A stretch of DNA of 64,000 nt from Bacteroidota bacterium (GTDB lineage: Bacteria; Bacteroidota; Bacteroidia; AKYH767-A; OLB10), in the NCBI GenBank assembly GCA_016713525.1, contig JADJOZ010000012.1, positions 248,001 through 312,000 on the forward strand, in the 5' to 3' direction. The notes under the pieces were generated by a model. It made no database searches. It was not told the origin of the DNA and was given only the letters and a program-made list of their open reading frames with translations. This document shows positions 1-9,856 of this stretch, one piece after another (position 1 is the stretch's first letter; every line of letters starts with the position of its first letter). The position numbers were made by a program, and so were the translations under genes.

Positions 1-1438
1 CGGAACTACTTATGTAGAATATGGCACGGCAGGATTCACCCCGGGAGCCGGAAGCACTCCCGGCAACGGAGGTACTCTTATTACCAATCCGGTTTTCCCA
101 TTAATTATAAGTGGATTAACCCCGGCAATAACCTACGATATTTATACCAGGGAAAATTGCGGAGGAAGTTTGGGATTCAGTACCAATTCTATCAAAACAT
201 CAGTCTCATTGCCTTGCAATTATGGTCCAAATTCCATTTCATCTACTCTGTCCACAATTTGTCCAGGAACAGCTGTAACTTTAACAGTCAACGGAGGCTT
301 TCCCGGTCCTGGCGGCAGCATTAAAATTTATGCCGATTCATGTGGTGGCACATTGGTGGGCACAGGTTCTACAGCTATTGTTAACCCTACAAAAACAACT
401 ACCTATTATGCCAGATCAGAATCACCTTGCGGTAATTCTTCCTGCACCTCAAAAATAATTTTTGTGAATCCTACAGCTACCATCACTTCAGTCGGTAATA
501 CCACCTTCTGCGCAGGTGGAAGCGTAACTCTTAATGCTAATACCGGTACCGGACTAACTTATCTGTGGAAGAAATACGGTAATCCAATTGCAGGTGCTAC
601 TTCTTCGAGCTATGTTGCAACAGGTGCAGGTGTTTATAAAGTAGTTGTCACTAATGCTGCAGGTTGTTCAGCAACTTCTTCATCAGTTATTGTGACAGTA
701 AATCCATTGCCTGCAGCAACAGCCACTGCCTCAGGTTCTACTGCCATTTGTCCGGGTTCATCGGTGTCATTGAATGCCAACACCGGCGCAGGATTAAATT
801 ACCAATGGAGAAAATACAGTAACGATATTTCAGGTGCAACCGGTGCAACCTATGCGGCTACAGGAGCAGGAACTTATAAAGTCAGGGTAACCAATGCCAA
901 TGGCTGTTCCAAAAACTCTAACAGCATTGTTGTAACTTCTCTTACCGCACCAGTGGCTACCATCACTGCAACGGGAGCAACTACTTTCTGTGCAGGCGAC
1001 AGTGTTAAACTTGCTGCCGCCTCGGGTGCTGGAAACACTTATCAATGGCGTAAAGGAAGCTCAGTTATAAATGGTGCTTCAGGCTTGAACTACTATGCTA
1101 AAACTACCGGCAATTATAAAGTTACCGTCACTGCAACAAACGGTTGCACCAAAAACTCCAATGTGATTGCCGTGAATGTGCCATGCAGGGTAGGGGAGTT
1201 TGCAGAAATACCATTCGATATCTATCCTAATCCTTCTTCAGGAATATTCAGGGTTGTTAGTGGAGAGTACACGAATGCAACGCTTGAAATAAAAGATGTA
1301 ACAGGTAAACTCATCTTTACTTCTCATCTGTTTGATCAGGAAACTGAAATCGATTTGAAAAAGTTTCCTGCAGGAATTTATATCGCATTTCTTAAAACTG
1401 ATAGTTCAACTCAAATGAAGAAATTGATCATTCGATGA
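1..1438 (+). CDS. T9SS-secreted protein with tandem Ig-like repeats (5'-partial)
   Basis: The frame is open from the left edge, so the N terminus lies outside the window; 478 residues are visible. They begin with a fibronectin-III-like piece ending near SGLTPAITYDIY. Three tandem Ig-like repeats of about 78 residues follow (roughly 475-710, 712-945, 955-1180). Each has a cysteine near its start (FCAG or ICPG), a Y-x-W-(R/K)-K core and a second cysteine near its end (AGCS, NGCS, NGCT). From about 1210 the last 75 residues form a type A T9SS sorting domain, with YPNPSSGIF, a DVTGKLIF strand and a PAGIYIAFL strand, ending in KKLIIR. Export by T9SS to the cell surface or medium is inferred from that domain; the ligand or role is unknown. 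A strong hairpin terminator follows. Confidence 0.85.
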   Translation, partial: GTTYVEYGTAGFTPGAGSTPGNGGTLITNPVFPLIISGLTPAITYDIYTRENCGGSLGFSTNSIKTSVSLPCNYGPNSISSTLSTICPGTAVTLTVNGGFPGPGGSIKIYADSCGGTLVGTGSTAIVNPTKTTTYYARSESPCGNSSCTSKIIFVNPTATITSVGNTTFCAGGSVTLNANTGTGLTYLWKKYGNPIAGATSSSYVATGAGVYKVVVTNAAGCSATSSSVIVTVNPLPAATATASGSTAICPGSSVSLNANTGAGLNYQWRKYSNDISGATGATYAATGAGTYKVRVTNANGCSKNSNSIVVTSLTAPVATITATGATTFCAGDSVKLAAASGAGNTYQWRKGSSVINGASGLNYYAKTTGNYKVTVTATNGCTKNSNVIAVNVPCRVGEFAEIPFDIYPNPSSGIFRVVSGEYTNATLEIKDVTGKLIFTSHLFDQETEIDLKKFPAGIYIAFLKTDSSTQMKKLIIR

Positions 1439-1456
1439 ATGATTAATCATTATCAC

Positions 1457-1496
1457 AAAAAAACGGCGACTGAATAATCAATCGCCGTTTTTTTTT
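1457..1496. terminator. Bidirectional rho-independent terminator
   Basis: AACGGCGA and TCGCCGTT form a stem, preceded by a run of A and followed by nine T. It sits between two convergent genes (the Ig-repeat gene and rho) and can serve both strands. Confidence 0.85.
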
Positions 1497-1509
1497 AAGA
1501 TATTTTATT

Positions 1510-3152
1510 TTAGGAGTTCATAGAAATAAGGAACTCCTCGTTTGTTTTTGTTCCTCTCATTCTGTCGAGTAAAAATTCCATAGCTTCCATTGGGTTCATA
1601 TCGGCCAGGTGATTTCTGAGAATCCACATCTTTTGCAACATCTCTTTATCGAGAAGCAGATCTTCACGACGTGTTGAAGATGCCACCAAATCAATCGCAG
1701 GATAAATACGTTTGTTAGCCAGTTTACGATCAAGTTGTAATTCCATGTTACCGGTTCCTTTGAATTCTTCAAAGATTACTTCATCCATTTTTGAACCGGT
1801 ATCAATAAGTGCAGTAGCAATGATGGTTAAAGAACCGCCTTTTTCAATTTTGCGGGCTGCACCAAAGAATCTTTTAGGTTTGTGAAGTGCATTGGCATCA
1901 ACACCTCCCGATAAGATTTTACCTGATGCAGGAGCAACTGTATTATAAGCACGTGCCAAACGTGTGATAGAGTCGAGCAAAATCACCACATCATGACCGC
2001 ATTCAACCATGCGTTTTGCCTTTTCAAGAACAATATTCGCAATTTTAACATGTCGTTCAGCAGGCTCATCAAAGGTCGATGAAACTACTTCAGCACGAAC
2101 ATTTCGTGCCATATCAGTTACCTCTTCCGGACGCTCATCGATTAACAGAATTATCAGGTAAACTTCCGGGTGACTGGCAGCAATAGCATTCGCAACCTCT
2201 TTAAGTAAAACCGTTTTACCGGTTTTTGGTTGAGCTACAATCAAGGCTCTTTGACCTTTACCAATTGGCGTAAACATATCCATTACTCTTGCTGAATAGC
2301 TTGCATTATCGCCGGCCATTCTCAGTTTTTCATAAGGGAAAAGGGAGTAAGGTGTTCAAATGGAACTCTGTCGCGGACAACAGCCGGATCTTGTCCATTA
2401 ATAAGATCTACTTTAACAAGAGGGAAATATTTTTCACCTTCTTTTGGAGGGCGGACAGTACCTTTTACGGTATCACCTGTTTTAAGTCCGAAAAGTTTTA
2501 TTTGTGATTGAGAAACATAAATATCATCAGGAGACGCCAGATAATTGTAATCTGAAGATCTCAAGAAACCAAACCCTTCAGGAGCCAGTTCCAGAACACC
2601 CTCACTGTTAATAATGCCATCGAAATCGTAAACGGGCTCTGCAATTTTCCGTTCTCTCGAAAAACTATCTCTTGGAGCAATCGGTTCTCTGTTAAAATTG
2701 GGTTCATTCCTTACAGGTACATCTTGTGGCGGAATAGTAGAGCGAATAGGAGCAGGAGTAATCGCAGGAGTTGAAACCGGAGCAGGTTCCGAAACAGTAT
2801 TTAATCCATTGGGCATGCCTGCAAATAAATCAACAATTGGCTCTTCAGGTGAACCCGGAGGTTTTGGTGGTGGAATTCTCCGGCGCTTTGGTCGCCCATC
2901 CGAATCATCTAAAGCCGACTCCTGATTCATTAAAACCGGAGCAGCAACGGGTACTGTTACCTGTTCCGGTTCAGCTGGTGCCGAATCGGCCATGATGGAG
3001 GTAACAACATCAGGGTGTTGAGCCTGAAAATCCAGAATTTTGTAAATAAGATCTTGCTTTTTAAGACCTTCTGAGCCTGGTACACTCAGCTTTTTTGCAA
3101 TTTCGCGAAGCTCGGGAAGTAGCTTCTCATTCAGCGAACTAATGTCGTACAT
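1510..3152 (-). CDS. rho: Transcription termination factor Rho (single-base frameshift)
   Basis: ATP-dependent RNA helicase that ends transcription. An N-terminal Rho_N domain (about residues 5-47) is followed by a Pro/Glu-rich insert of about 120 residues, as in Rho of other Bacteroidota. Next comes a cold-shock-like RNA-binding domain (about 175-260, with EGFGFLRS and YVSQSQI), then the ATPase with Walker A AQPKTGKT and Walker B VVILLDSITR. As given, the frame breaks near 2343: one frame stops after PFEHLTP, and the other continues with LFPYEKLRMAGD. One missing G in the GGG run at 2343-2345 joins them into a normal protein of 547 residues. Rho is essential or nearly so in this phylum, so a sequence error is more likely than a pseudogene. 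Confidence 0.93.
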
Positions 3153-3464
3153 GAAAATAATTTAAGTGTGTTTGCTTATAAAATTTGAAACCCCTGGCGG
3201 GATCATAACATAAAATGAATATCCAATACTGATATTAATACATTAAGGAATTGTTGGTGACCGGAATCAATAAAAGTATTGAAAAAGAAAATGTGTTTTC
3301 AATAGTCTTTGTAAGAACACTGCAATGTTAGCAGTTATACTTATAATCTCCAAATTTTTTTGAAGATTTATTATTAAAACGATTTTATGTGCTGTTTGTT
3401 TCAAAAATCAGTAGAAATAAAGCATATTTGCGACTAGTTTTGATCTTCTTAAATTAGCCACCTT
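3153..3464. other. Intergenic region between divergent rho and DUF4293 gene
   Basis: 312 bases, AT-rich, with no open frame of note. A near-consensus -7 element CATATTTG lies at about 3424-3431, some 35 bases before the DUF4293 start, with a TTTG about 20 bases upstream of it. I see no clear promoter match for rho and no other structure. Confidence 0.5.
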
Positions 3465-3941
3465 ATGATTCAACGTATTCAGTCCCTGTTACTTCTGGCT
3501 GTTGCCGGCATTTCTGCCGCCCTGTTTTTTATTCCATTAAGTGAAAAGGCAGGCATAGCCGATGCAACAGGCATTTCATCTATTAATACGCTAAATATCA
3601 ATGAAGTAACTTCGAAAGTGGGGGATACCATCACTAGTTTATCGACCAATTATGGCATTATGGTCATCAATTTATTGATCCTGACTGCAGCCCTTTACAC
3701 GATTTTCCTTTATAAAAATCGTCCTGCTCAAATGCGAATGTGTATGCTTGCAGGGGTTTTTGCTGCCATTGAACTGATACTGGTGTTCTATTATTCTGAA
3801 GAAATGGAAGTTAAAACTGCCCGCGCTCATTACCTGGCTGGTGTCTATCTAATAGCTGTGCAGGTGTTTCTTTTGCTGGCTTCCCGTCGTGCAATCCGTA
3901 AAGATGAAATGTTGGTCAGAGCAGCCGATCGCATCCGGTAA
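3465..3941 (+). CDS. DUF4293 family integral membrane protein
   Basis: A protein of 158 residues with four predicted membrane segments (about 6-26, 65-85, 92-112, 122-142) and a basic C-terminal tail. Start MIQRIQSLLLLAV, the run of hydrophobic segments and overall length fit the DUF4293 family, which is common in Bacteroidota and has no assigned function. It is monocistronic here: rho is divergent on the left, and the phosphoesterase gene converges one base after its stop codon. Function unknown. Confidence 0.8.
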   Translation: MIQRIQSLLLLAVAGISAALFFIPLSEKAGIADATGISSINTLNINEVTSKVGDTITSLSTNYGIMVINLLILTAALYTIFLYKNRPAQMRMCMLAGVFAAIELILVFYYSEEMEVKTARAHYLAGVYLIAVQVFLLLASRRAIRKDEMLVRAADRIR

Positions 3942-3942
3942 T

Positions 3943-4437
3943 TTACTTCGGTCCCAATTCTATCACTTCCAGACTGGCAATTTTTCCCTGTTCCAATTCC
4001 ATTCTTATCATGGTCCTGATTTGTTGAAAGCCTTGCTTACCGGCTGCACCCGGATTCACACATAACATGTTTCCATGTTGCTTGTCGCGAACAACTTTCA
4101 AAATGTGAGAATGCCCGCAAATAAACAGATCGGGTCGGTGAAATCTTATTCGTTGTTTTACTGACTCAGGAAATTTTCCGGGATAACCTCCAATATGTAT
4201 CATCAAGACTCTAACGCCGGCAGCAATAAAAAATAACTCCAGAGGAAATTGCTGCCTTATGTCCTGCCCATCGATATTTCCATACACACCACGCAAAGGC
4301 TTCTGAGCTGCAAGTGCACTTGCTAATCCTGCATTTCCAAAATCACCGGCATGCCAGATCTCATCAACATCCTTGGTATATTTAATTATGCTGTCGTCGA
4401 GATAGCTGTGGGTGTCTGATAGGAGTAGTACTTTCAA
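3943..4437 (-). CDS. YfcE/MJ0936-type metallophosphoesterase
   Basis: Calcineurin-like phosphodiesterase of 164 residues. All family metal-ligand motifs are visible: D8-T-H10, H29-A-G-D32, G53-N54-I-D56, H80, and C106-G-H108-S-H110, with NPGA near the C terminus. Proteins of this small cytosolic family hydrolyse phosphodiesters in a metal-dependent way, but the natural substrate is usually unknown. The gene starts six bases after batE and is probably the last gene of the bat operon transcript; whether it belongs to that system functionally is not shown by the sequence. Confidence 0.85.
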   Translation of the reverse strand: MKVLLLSDTHSYLDDSIIKYTKDVDEIWHAGDFGNAGLASALAAQKPLRGVYGNIDGQDIRQQFPLELFFIAAGVRVLMIHIGGYPGKFPESVKQRIRFHRPDLFICGHSHILKVVRDKQHGNMLCVNPGAAGKQGFQQIRTMIRMELEQGKIASLEVIELGPK

Positions 4438-4443
4438 AATAAA

Positions 4444-5226
4444 TCAGATAATAACCAAAGCATCAGCAACGATCCAACCTTCACTGCCATTGGCAATTCT
4501 GATTTTTTTCCAACCCGAAAGCTCATCCAATACCTCTATCCGGGTACCTGAATGCAACAAAAATAAATTGGAACTTTTTTCGTCAGGTGAACTTTTGATA
4601 TAAGCACTGTCCGAGAATATTACAGCACCTTTATGATTATTCAAATGCTTGTACTGCATGTGAGTGAGATACCAGGTAAATAACGCTGCAGAAACCAATC
4701 CAATGGTAACGAAAAAGGATACTTTCCTAATCACAATTTTATTCACAAATAAATACAATGCAAATACCGCCAGAGCCGAGAATAATAAAATGATAATCCA
4801 AATTGCCCGTATGCTGACCGAACCTTCATTTACAAAATCATCCCACCATTTTTCATAAAAAACTCTGGGCAAAGGTTCAATTTTATCAATCGTACTTAAA
4901 TTGGCCATACGAAGATTATACTCAATATCGGGATCAGATGGACTCAACCTTTGTGCTCTTTCATAATTTAGAATGGAAGAGGCAAAATTCCCTGTCTTGT
5001 AGTAGGCATTCCCAAGATTAAAGTAAACATCGGCAGAAACCTTTTTCATGGTCACCAACTGCTCGTATTTTTCTATAGCCTTGTCGAACTTCTCATCCAT
5101 GTATAGTTTATTCGCAGCAGCAAAAATCTCCTGTTCCGACTGTCCGTATAAAGGAAGCAAAGATGCCGGAACAATGCCGCAAAGTGCAATTAAAAGAACA
5201 AGTATAATTTTAGTTCTTGATTTCAT
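4444..5226 (-). CDS. batE: BatE: TPR and SH3-like membrane protein of the aerotolerance operon
   Basis: A protein of 260 residues with a signal/anchor sequence (about 7-28) and TPR repeats (about 33-105, with NLGNAYYKTGNFASSILNYE). Two membrane segments follow (about 143-163 and 170-190), then a C-terminal SH3b-like domain ending in GWKKIRIANGSEGWI. This is the order of domains in BatE. The start overlaps the end of batD by 17 bases, which points to coupled translation. In Bacteroides the bat genes are linked to oxygen tolerance, but the biochemical role is unresolved. Here BatE would expose its SH3-like domain to the periplasm or to a membrane complex with BatA and BatB (inference). Confidence 0.88.
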   Translation of the reverse strand: MKSRTKIILVLLIALCGIVPASLLPLYGQSEQEIFAAANKLYMDEKFDKAIEKYEQLVTMKKVSADVYFNLGNAYYKTGNFASSILNYERAQRLSPSDPDIEYNLRMANLSTIDKIEPLPRVFYEKWWDDFVNEGSVSIRAIWIIILLFSALAVFALYLFVNKIVIRKVSFFVTIGLVSAALFTWYLTHMQYKHLNNHKGAVIFSDSAYIKSSPDEKSSNLFLLHSGTRIEVLDELSGWKKIRIANGSEGWIVADALVII

Positions 5227-7056
5227 CTTCTAATTGAGTGATTAAATTAACGGTATCCTGGTAAACCTGATCAGGATTTTTTCCGCCTTCCATTCGGGCA
5301 AAGCGTGCAAACTCACAGTAATCTATTGTTTCAACCAGACGGTTAGTGGTTTTCTGCGTTACTGAAGCATTTGTCAAGGCAGCTACCACACTTTCTTTGG
5401 TAAGAGCAGAAACTGGTAATTTCAATTTGTCACTTAAATAACCCCAAAGCGCTTTACCTGTTTCATCGTAAAAACCGGTTTGATTTCCTGATTTCAATAA
5501 AGATCCTGCAGTTTCAAGTCGCTTGCGAGCCATCCTGGTAGCCTTCCTGCTTTTCACAACTGCCATATCTGCATTCAATGCCAGTTGCTTTCTTCTGAAC
5601 ACAACTAAAAATGCAAATCCGCCAATACCAACAATAAGTAAAATCCAAAAATGACAGAACCATAAAAGTCTTCATTCCCACTTGTAAATAGAGTAGGAGT
5701 GGTCTTAATAAATCGGATATCTCGTCCTAATACCTGAAAATCGGCTTTACCTGTTGAGGCAACAGGAGATCCACTTTCTGTACCTCGCTCCACCTTCAGT
5801 TGATATGCAGGCGTTTTTAAAGTAACGTAGTTTTTCTTGTCAAGATCAAAGTAGCTGAATTCAACGGGACCAAACGAGTAACTTCCCTGATGACGTGGAA
5901 TGAGCAAATATTCAAAGGTTCGTACACCGGATGCACCTCTTTCATTAACGGTAATATTATCTGTGATTTTGGGATCGTACTTTTCAATATCAGGTGAGAG
6001 TTCAAACTCCGGAGCTTCTGCAAGTTTTATATTTCCTTTTCCGCTCAATTTTACTTTAAAAGATACAGCATCATTTGCTTTCGGATTCGATTTATCCAAT
6101 ATTCCTTCCATCGTATACCTTCCAACTGCACCGTCAAATGATGCAGGTGCGTTCGCAGGAAGTTCCTTTACTGTAATTTTAACAGGCGCACTTTTAACAG
6201 CAAATTTTACATCCCTTATGCCACCGCCACCAAAGAAGGGGTCATTGAAAAATGGATCATTGAAAATATCAAAGGGACTACCGGAACGGTTTCGCTTGAC
6301 CTGCATCCTGGCAATACATTCTCCTTCCATAGGCTCGAGGGAAAGTGTGCCGCTTTGCTGAGGAAACAACACCACTTTTTTGATTTCACCTACCTGATAA
6401 GTAACACCGTTAACCACTTCCGTTTTCAATTGAAGTTGCGCCGGCATCTGCATATCCTGACTCCAAAAGCCATTGAAAGCAGGTATCTTATTGATGCTGT
6501 AATTGACTACCTGAACATTGGTATACAATTTATAAGAAGCAACAATTGCTTCACCTACAAAAATATTCGATTTATCAATACTTACTTTGATGAAAATATT
6601 ATTGGAAGAAATATTAGTTTTCTGATCATTTCCCTGCTGTCCCGACTGACCACCACCGCTTCCTTTATTTACGGTAATAGAAATTGGATTTGACAGCAAT
6701 AATTTGCCACCCGACTCTACAGAAGCAGATTCTATCTTGAAAGAGCCTTCTTTCTTCGGTTGTAAAATGTAGCTGAAAGTCAGCGACTGCGACATACTTC
6801 CATTAACAAATTGCATGCTGGTACTCTGATTCGGCCCCGACAATACCATGAATTCACTTAAAGAAGGTGGCTTAAAAGCTGATCCGGATGAACTCAATGT
6901 AAATGACAACTGAAATTGTTCATTTAATCCAACAGGGTTTTTACTAACCCCGGCGGTGAATGTCTGGGCATGCAATGTACCTGCACAAATAAACAGGAAC
7001 CATACCAAAAGGAGGCCCTGAAAACGTTTCATATTATGCAGTGTGCTAATATTCAT
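5210..7056 (-). CDS. batD: BatD: secreted/membrane beta-sandwich protein (single-base frameshift)
   Basis: After repair a protein of 615 residues. A signal peptide (MKRFQGLLLVWFLF, ending LHAQ) is followed by several beta-sandwich domains typical of BatD, a glycine-rich turn near the middle, a C-terminal membrane segment and a basic cytoplasmic tail. The start ATG at 7056 overlaps the batC stop (TAATG); a second in-frame Met at 7032 directly precedes the signal peptide. The frame breaks in the A5 run at 5647-5651: one missing base turns the membrane segment (VIFWILLIVGIGGFAFLVVF) into a premature stop. The tail carries an ALWGYLSDKL-like motif shared with the BatD-like gene upstream in the operon. 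Confidence 0.88.
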
Positions 7057-7798
7057 TACCAATCTTTTTCAATCCTTATTTTTTCACCTTCCTTACGGGA
7101 TAATTTTTGTTGCAGATTCTGTTCATCATTTTTCAAAGCCTTCAGCAAACGTTCAGCATCTTCTTTAGAAATCTTAGGTTGTTGAGCCTCTTTTTTCTGT
7201 TGATCTTTTGTTGCTCCTTATTTTTTTGATCCTGCGACTTTTGATCCTGATTCTGTTGATCTTTTTTCTGCTGGTCTTTGTTTTGCTGATTTTTCTGATC
7301 TTTATTTTTCTGATCCTGGTTTTGATTTTGATTCTGCTGATCCTGTTGTTGCTGCTCTTGCTGCTTTCTTAACATGGCCTGAGCATAAGCCAGATTATAC
7401 CGCGTATCGTTATCGGCAGGATTCAGCTTCAGGGCCTTTTTGTAAGCATCTATGCTTTCCGCATATTTCTGTGCCTTAACCATCGAATTTCCAAGGTTAT
7501 GGTAGGAAGAAGCCTTTTCCTTAGGATCAGTGGTGCGCTCAATTGATTGTTGATATTGCTGCACTGCTTCATCAAATTTTTTCTGACGGTACAATGCACC
7601 CCCTAAATTATAGGTGCCGGGGTAGGAGGACTGATTTTTTTCCAGGGCCTTGCGGTATTCGGTTTCTGCATCACTATAATTGCCTTTCTCATACCGGTCA
7701 TTTCCGGTTCGTATTTCTTTCTTTTCTTTCTGTGCAAATGCAGTCATGGTCACCATAAGTAACAATGAAGTCAAAAGAAACAGTTTGTTTTTTTTCAT
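7056..7798 (-). CDS. batC: BatC: TPR protein with Gln/Lys/Asp-rich linker (single-base frameshift)
   Basis: After repair a protein of 247 residues: a signal peptide (about 1-22, ending AFAQ), then TPR repeats (about 30-135) with YNLGGALYRQKKFDEA and YHNLGNSMVKAQKYAESI. A low-complexity linker of Gln, Asn, Asp and Lys (about 142-195) follows, and a charged tail with ISKEDAERLLKALKNDEQ. As given, the frame breaks in the T4 run at 7206-7209 (one missing base) and stops early at 7142; restoring the base extends the protein to a TAA that overlaps the batD ATG. The tail motif agrees with BatC proteins, which supports the repair. Probably periplasmic partner of BatA/BatB (inference). Confidence 0.85.
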
Positions 7799-8853
7799 GA
7801 TTTTTTAACCTCCTTTTCTTTTCGCTCACCAAAAAGATTCAATTTGGCAATAAATTCACTTCTACGTTCTGAAATGAGGAAATCGAGGAGTAAAAATAGT
7901 AAAGATAATGCTAAAAAATACTGAAACTGATCCTCATAATCAGTGAATAACTTAGAAGCAAACTCTTTCTTTTCCATGGTACTGATTTCTTTCATCAGAA
8001 CATTCACGCCATCATCAGAATTGGTGGCTCTGATGAATTTACCTTTCCCGGCATCAGCAATCTGTTGCAACATGGCATCGTCGAGTTTCGTGATTACCGT
8101 TGTTCCATTGCGATCCTGCAAAAAACCGGCGCGGGAATTATTTCTGTAAACCGGAATTGGTGCTCCGCCCGGAGAACCCATCCCAACGGTATGTACAATA
8201 ATGCCCTTGCTAACCGCTTCTTTTGCCGCCGAGATTGCATCATCTTCATGATTTTCTCCATCAGTAATAACGATTATAGCACTATTATGTTTTGCGGAAT
8301 CTCCGATCGATGCAATGGATTTCTCAATGGCACTTCCAATAGCAGTTCCCTGAGTTGGCACCATTCCGCTGCTGATCGTGGATAAAAATAATTTGGCAGC
8401 ACCATAATCAGTGGTGATTGGTAACTGCACATATGCCTGTCCCGCAAAAACCACCAGTCCAATCCGGTCACCCTGCAACTGATCTATGAGCCTGTAAATT
8501 GCCTGTTTACTTCGTTCCAGTCGGGTTGGACGGATATCTTCCGCATTCATGCTGTTAGACACATCCAAAGCAATCATTACATCAACACCTTGTCGTTTTA
8601 CCTCTTCCAGCTTGGAGCCGATTTGAGGCCTCGCTATGGCCATTACAAGGGAGCAATAGGCAAGCATCAGGAAAATAAACTTCAGCCATGGTTTTGATAC
8701 AGACACATTTTCCACCAACCGGCCAATTACATGCATATCGCCATAAGTAGCCAATGCCCGCCTCTTCCATCGCTTCATCAATAGAAATAACAGCAGAAAA
8801 ACCGGTACTAAAGCGTACAGGTATAAATAATCGGGATTTGCTATCCTGAACAT
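7795..8853 (-). CDS. batB: BatB: membrane-anchored von Willebrand factor A protein
   Basis: A protein of 352 residues. Two N-terminal membrane segments (about 9-26 and 58-76) precede a VWA domain (about 90-290) with a complete MIDAS: DVSNSMNAED, a threonine in the GTAIGS loop and TDGENHEDD. A last membrane segment lies near 308-328, before a basic tail. The stop overlaps the batC start by four bases. VWA domains of this type bind a divalent metal and mediate protein contacts; together with BatA it probably forms a membrane scaffold on which the MoxR ATPase acts (established for MoxR/VWA pairs in general, inferred here). Confidence 0.9.
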   Translation of the reverse strand: MFRIANPDYLYLYALVPVFLLLFLLMKRWKRRALATYGDMHVIGRLVENVSVSKPWLKFIFLMLAYCSLVMAIARPQIGSKLEEVKRQGVDVMIALDVSNSMNAEDIRPTRLERSKQAIYRLIDQLQGDRIGLVVFAGQAYVQLPITTDYGAAKLFLSTISSGMVPTQGTAIGSAIEKSIASIGDSAKHNSAIIVITDGENHEDDAISAAKEAVSKGIIVHTVGMGSPGGAPIPVYRNNSRAGFLQDRNGTTVITKLDDAMLQQIADAGKGKFIRATNSDDGVNVLMKEISTMEKKEFASKLFTDYEDQFQYFLALSLLFLLLDFLISERRSEFIAKLNLFGERKEKEVKKS

Positions 8854-8860
8854 AGTGCTA

Positions 8861-9856
8861 TCAGGGTAAACTTCTTAAAATGGTGAAACGTAATATGAAT
8901 TCTAATATTAATAATAATGCCGCCGCCAAAGCATAAGGAAAGAAGTCTTCAGCATATCGCCTGAACTCCGTAACTTCTACTTTTGTTTTTTCCATTTTAT
9001 CGATTTCTTCATAAATGGCTTTTAGTTTTCGGTTATCAGTTGCTCTGAAATACTTTCCGTCAGTGGCTTCTGAAATTTGTTGCATGATCTGTTCGTCAAT
9101 CTGTACATCTACATTCTGATATTGAATACCAAAAGGAGTTTTGAAAGGGTAGGGGGCAGTTCCATTTCTTCCAACACCTATGGTGTAAACCCGAATTCCA
9201 AATGTTTTGGCAATTTCACCTGCTGTAACAGGAGCAATCGATCCGGAATTATTCACTCCATCAGTTAAAAGAATGATGACCTTACTCTTTGCTTTGCTGT
9301 CTTTGATTCGGGCAATAGCAGTTGCCAATCCTTCACCCAACGCAGTTCCATCTTCAAGCACACCACTTTTAATATCACCCATCAGATTCAGTAAAACCGA
9401 ATGATCACTGGTAATCGGACACTGCGTAAAACTCTCGCCGCTGAAAATTACCAATCCTATCAGATCAGTAGGTCTACCGGAAATAAAATCTGCCGCAACT
9501 CTTTTAGATGCTTCTATACGATTTGGTCTCAGATCTTCTGCCAACATACTGCTGGAGACATCCATCGCCAGTACAATGGAAATACCTTCCGACGTAACAT
9601 TGGTGCCCTTTGAAGAAGACCTGGGACGTGCAAGTGCAACTATAATCAATGCTACTGCAAGTAACCTGCAAACCAGTGGCAACCAGCCAATTTTTTGTCG
9701 CAAAGATTTTCGGTAACCACTCAGAATTTTGATATCTGAAACCCTGATATCTGTCCTTCGACGGGTTCTTATTCGCCAATGAATAAAAACCATTACCGGC
9801 AACAGCAGCAGCAGGAACAAATAACCGGGATTGGCAAACTCAATTCCAAAAATCAT
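8861..9856 (-). CDS. batA: BatA: membrane-anchored von Willebrand factor A protein
   Basis: A protein of 331 residues with two N-terminal membrane segments (about 10-26 and 58-77), a VWA domain with intact MIDAS (DVSSSMLAED, the GTALGEG loop, TDGVNNSG) and a C-terminal membrane segment (about 308-325). It is a close paralog of the next gene, batB: the same layout and the same (L/I)R-P-(N/T)-R-(I/L)-E motif after the MIDAS. The start overlaps the stop of the preceding BatD-like gene by four bases, and batB begins seven bases after its own stop, so all are one transcript. Confidence 0.9.
   Translation of the reverse strand: MIFGIEFANPGYLFLLLLLPVMVFIHWRIRTRRRTDIRVSDIKILSGYRKSLRQKIGWLPLVCRLLAVALIIVALARPRSSSKGTNVTSEGISIVLAMDVSSSMLAEDLRPNRIEASKRVAADFISGRPTDLIGLVIFSGESFTQCPITSDHSVLLNLMGDIKSGVLEDGTALGEGLATAIARIKDSKAKSKVIILLTDGVNNSGSIAPVTAGEIAKTFGIRVYTIGVGRNGTAPYPFKTPFGIQYQNVDVQIDEQIMQQISEATDGKYFRATDNRKLKAIYEEIDKMEKTKVEVTEFRRYAEDFFPYALAAALLLILEFILRFTILRSLP

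Noticed and set aside
7206..7320. The Gln/Lys/Asp-rich repeat in batC as a mobile or variable repeat
   Set aside because: Such a low-complexity linker is usual for BatC; I see no exact tandem unit longer than a few codons.
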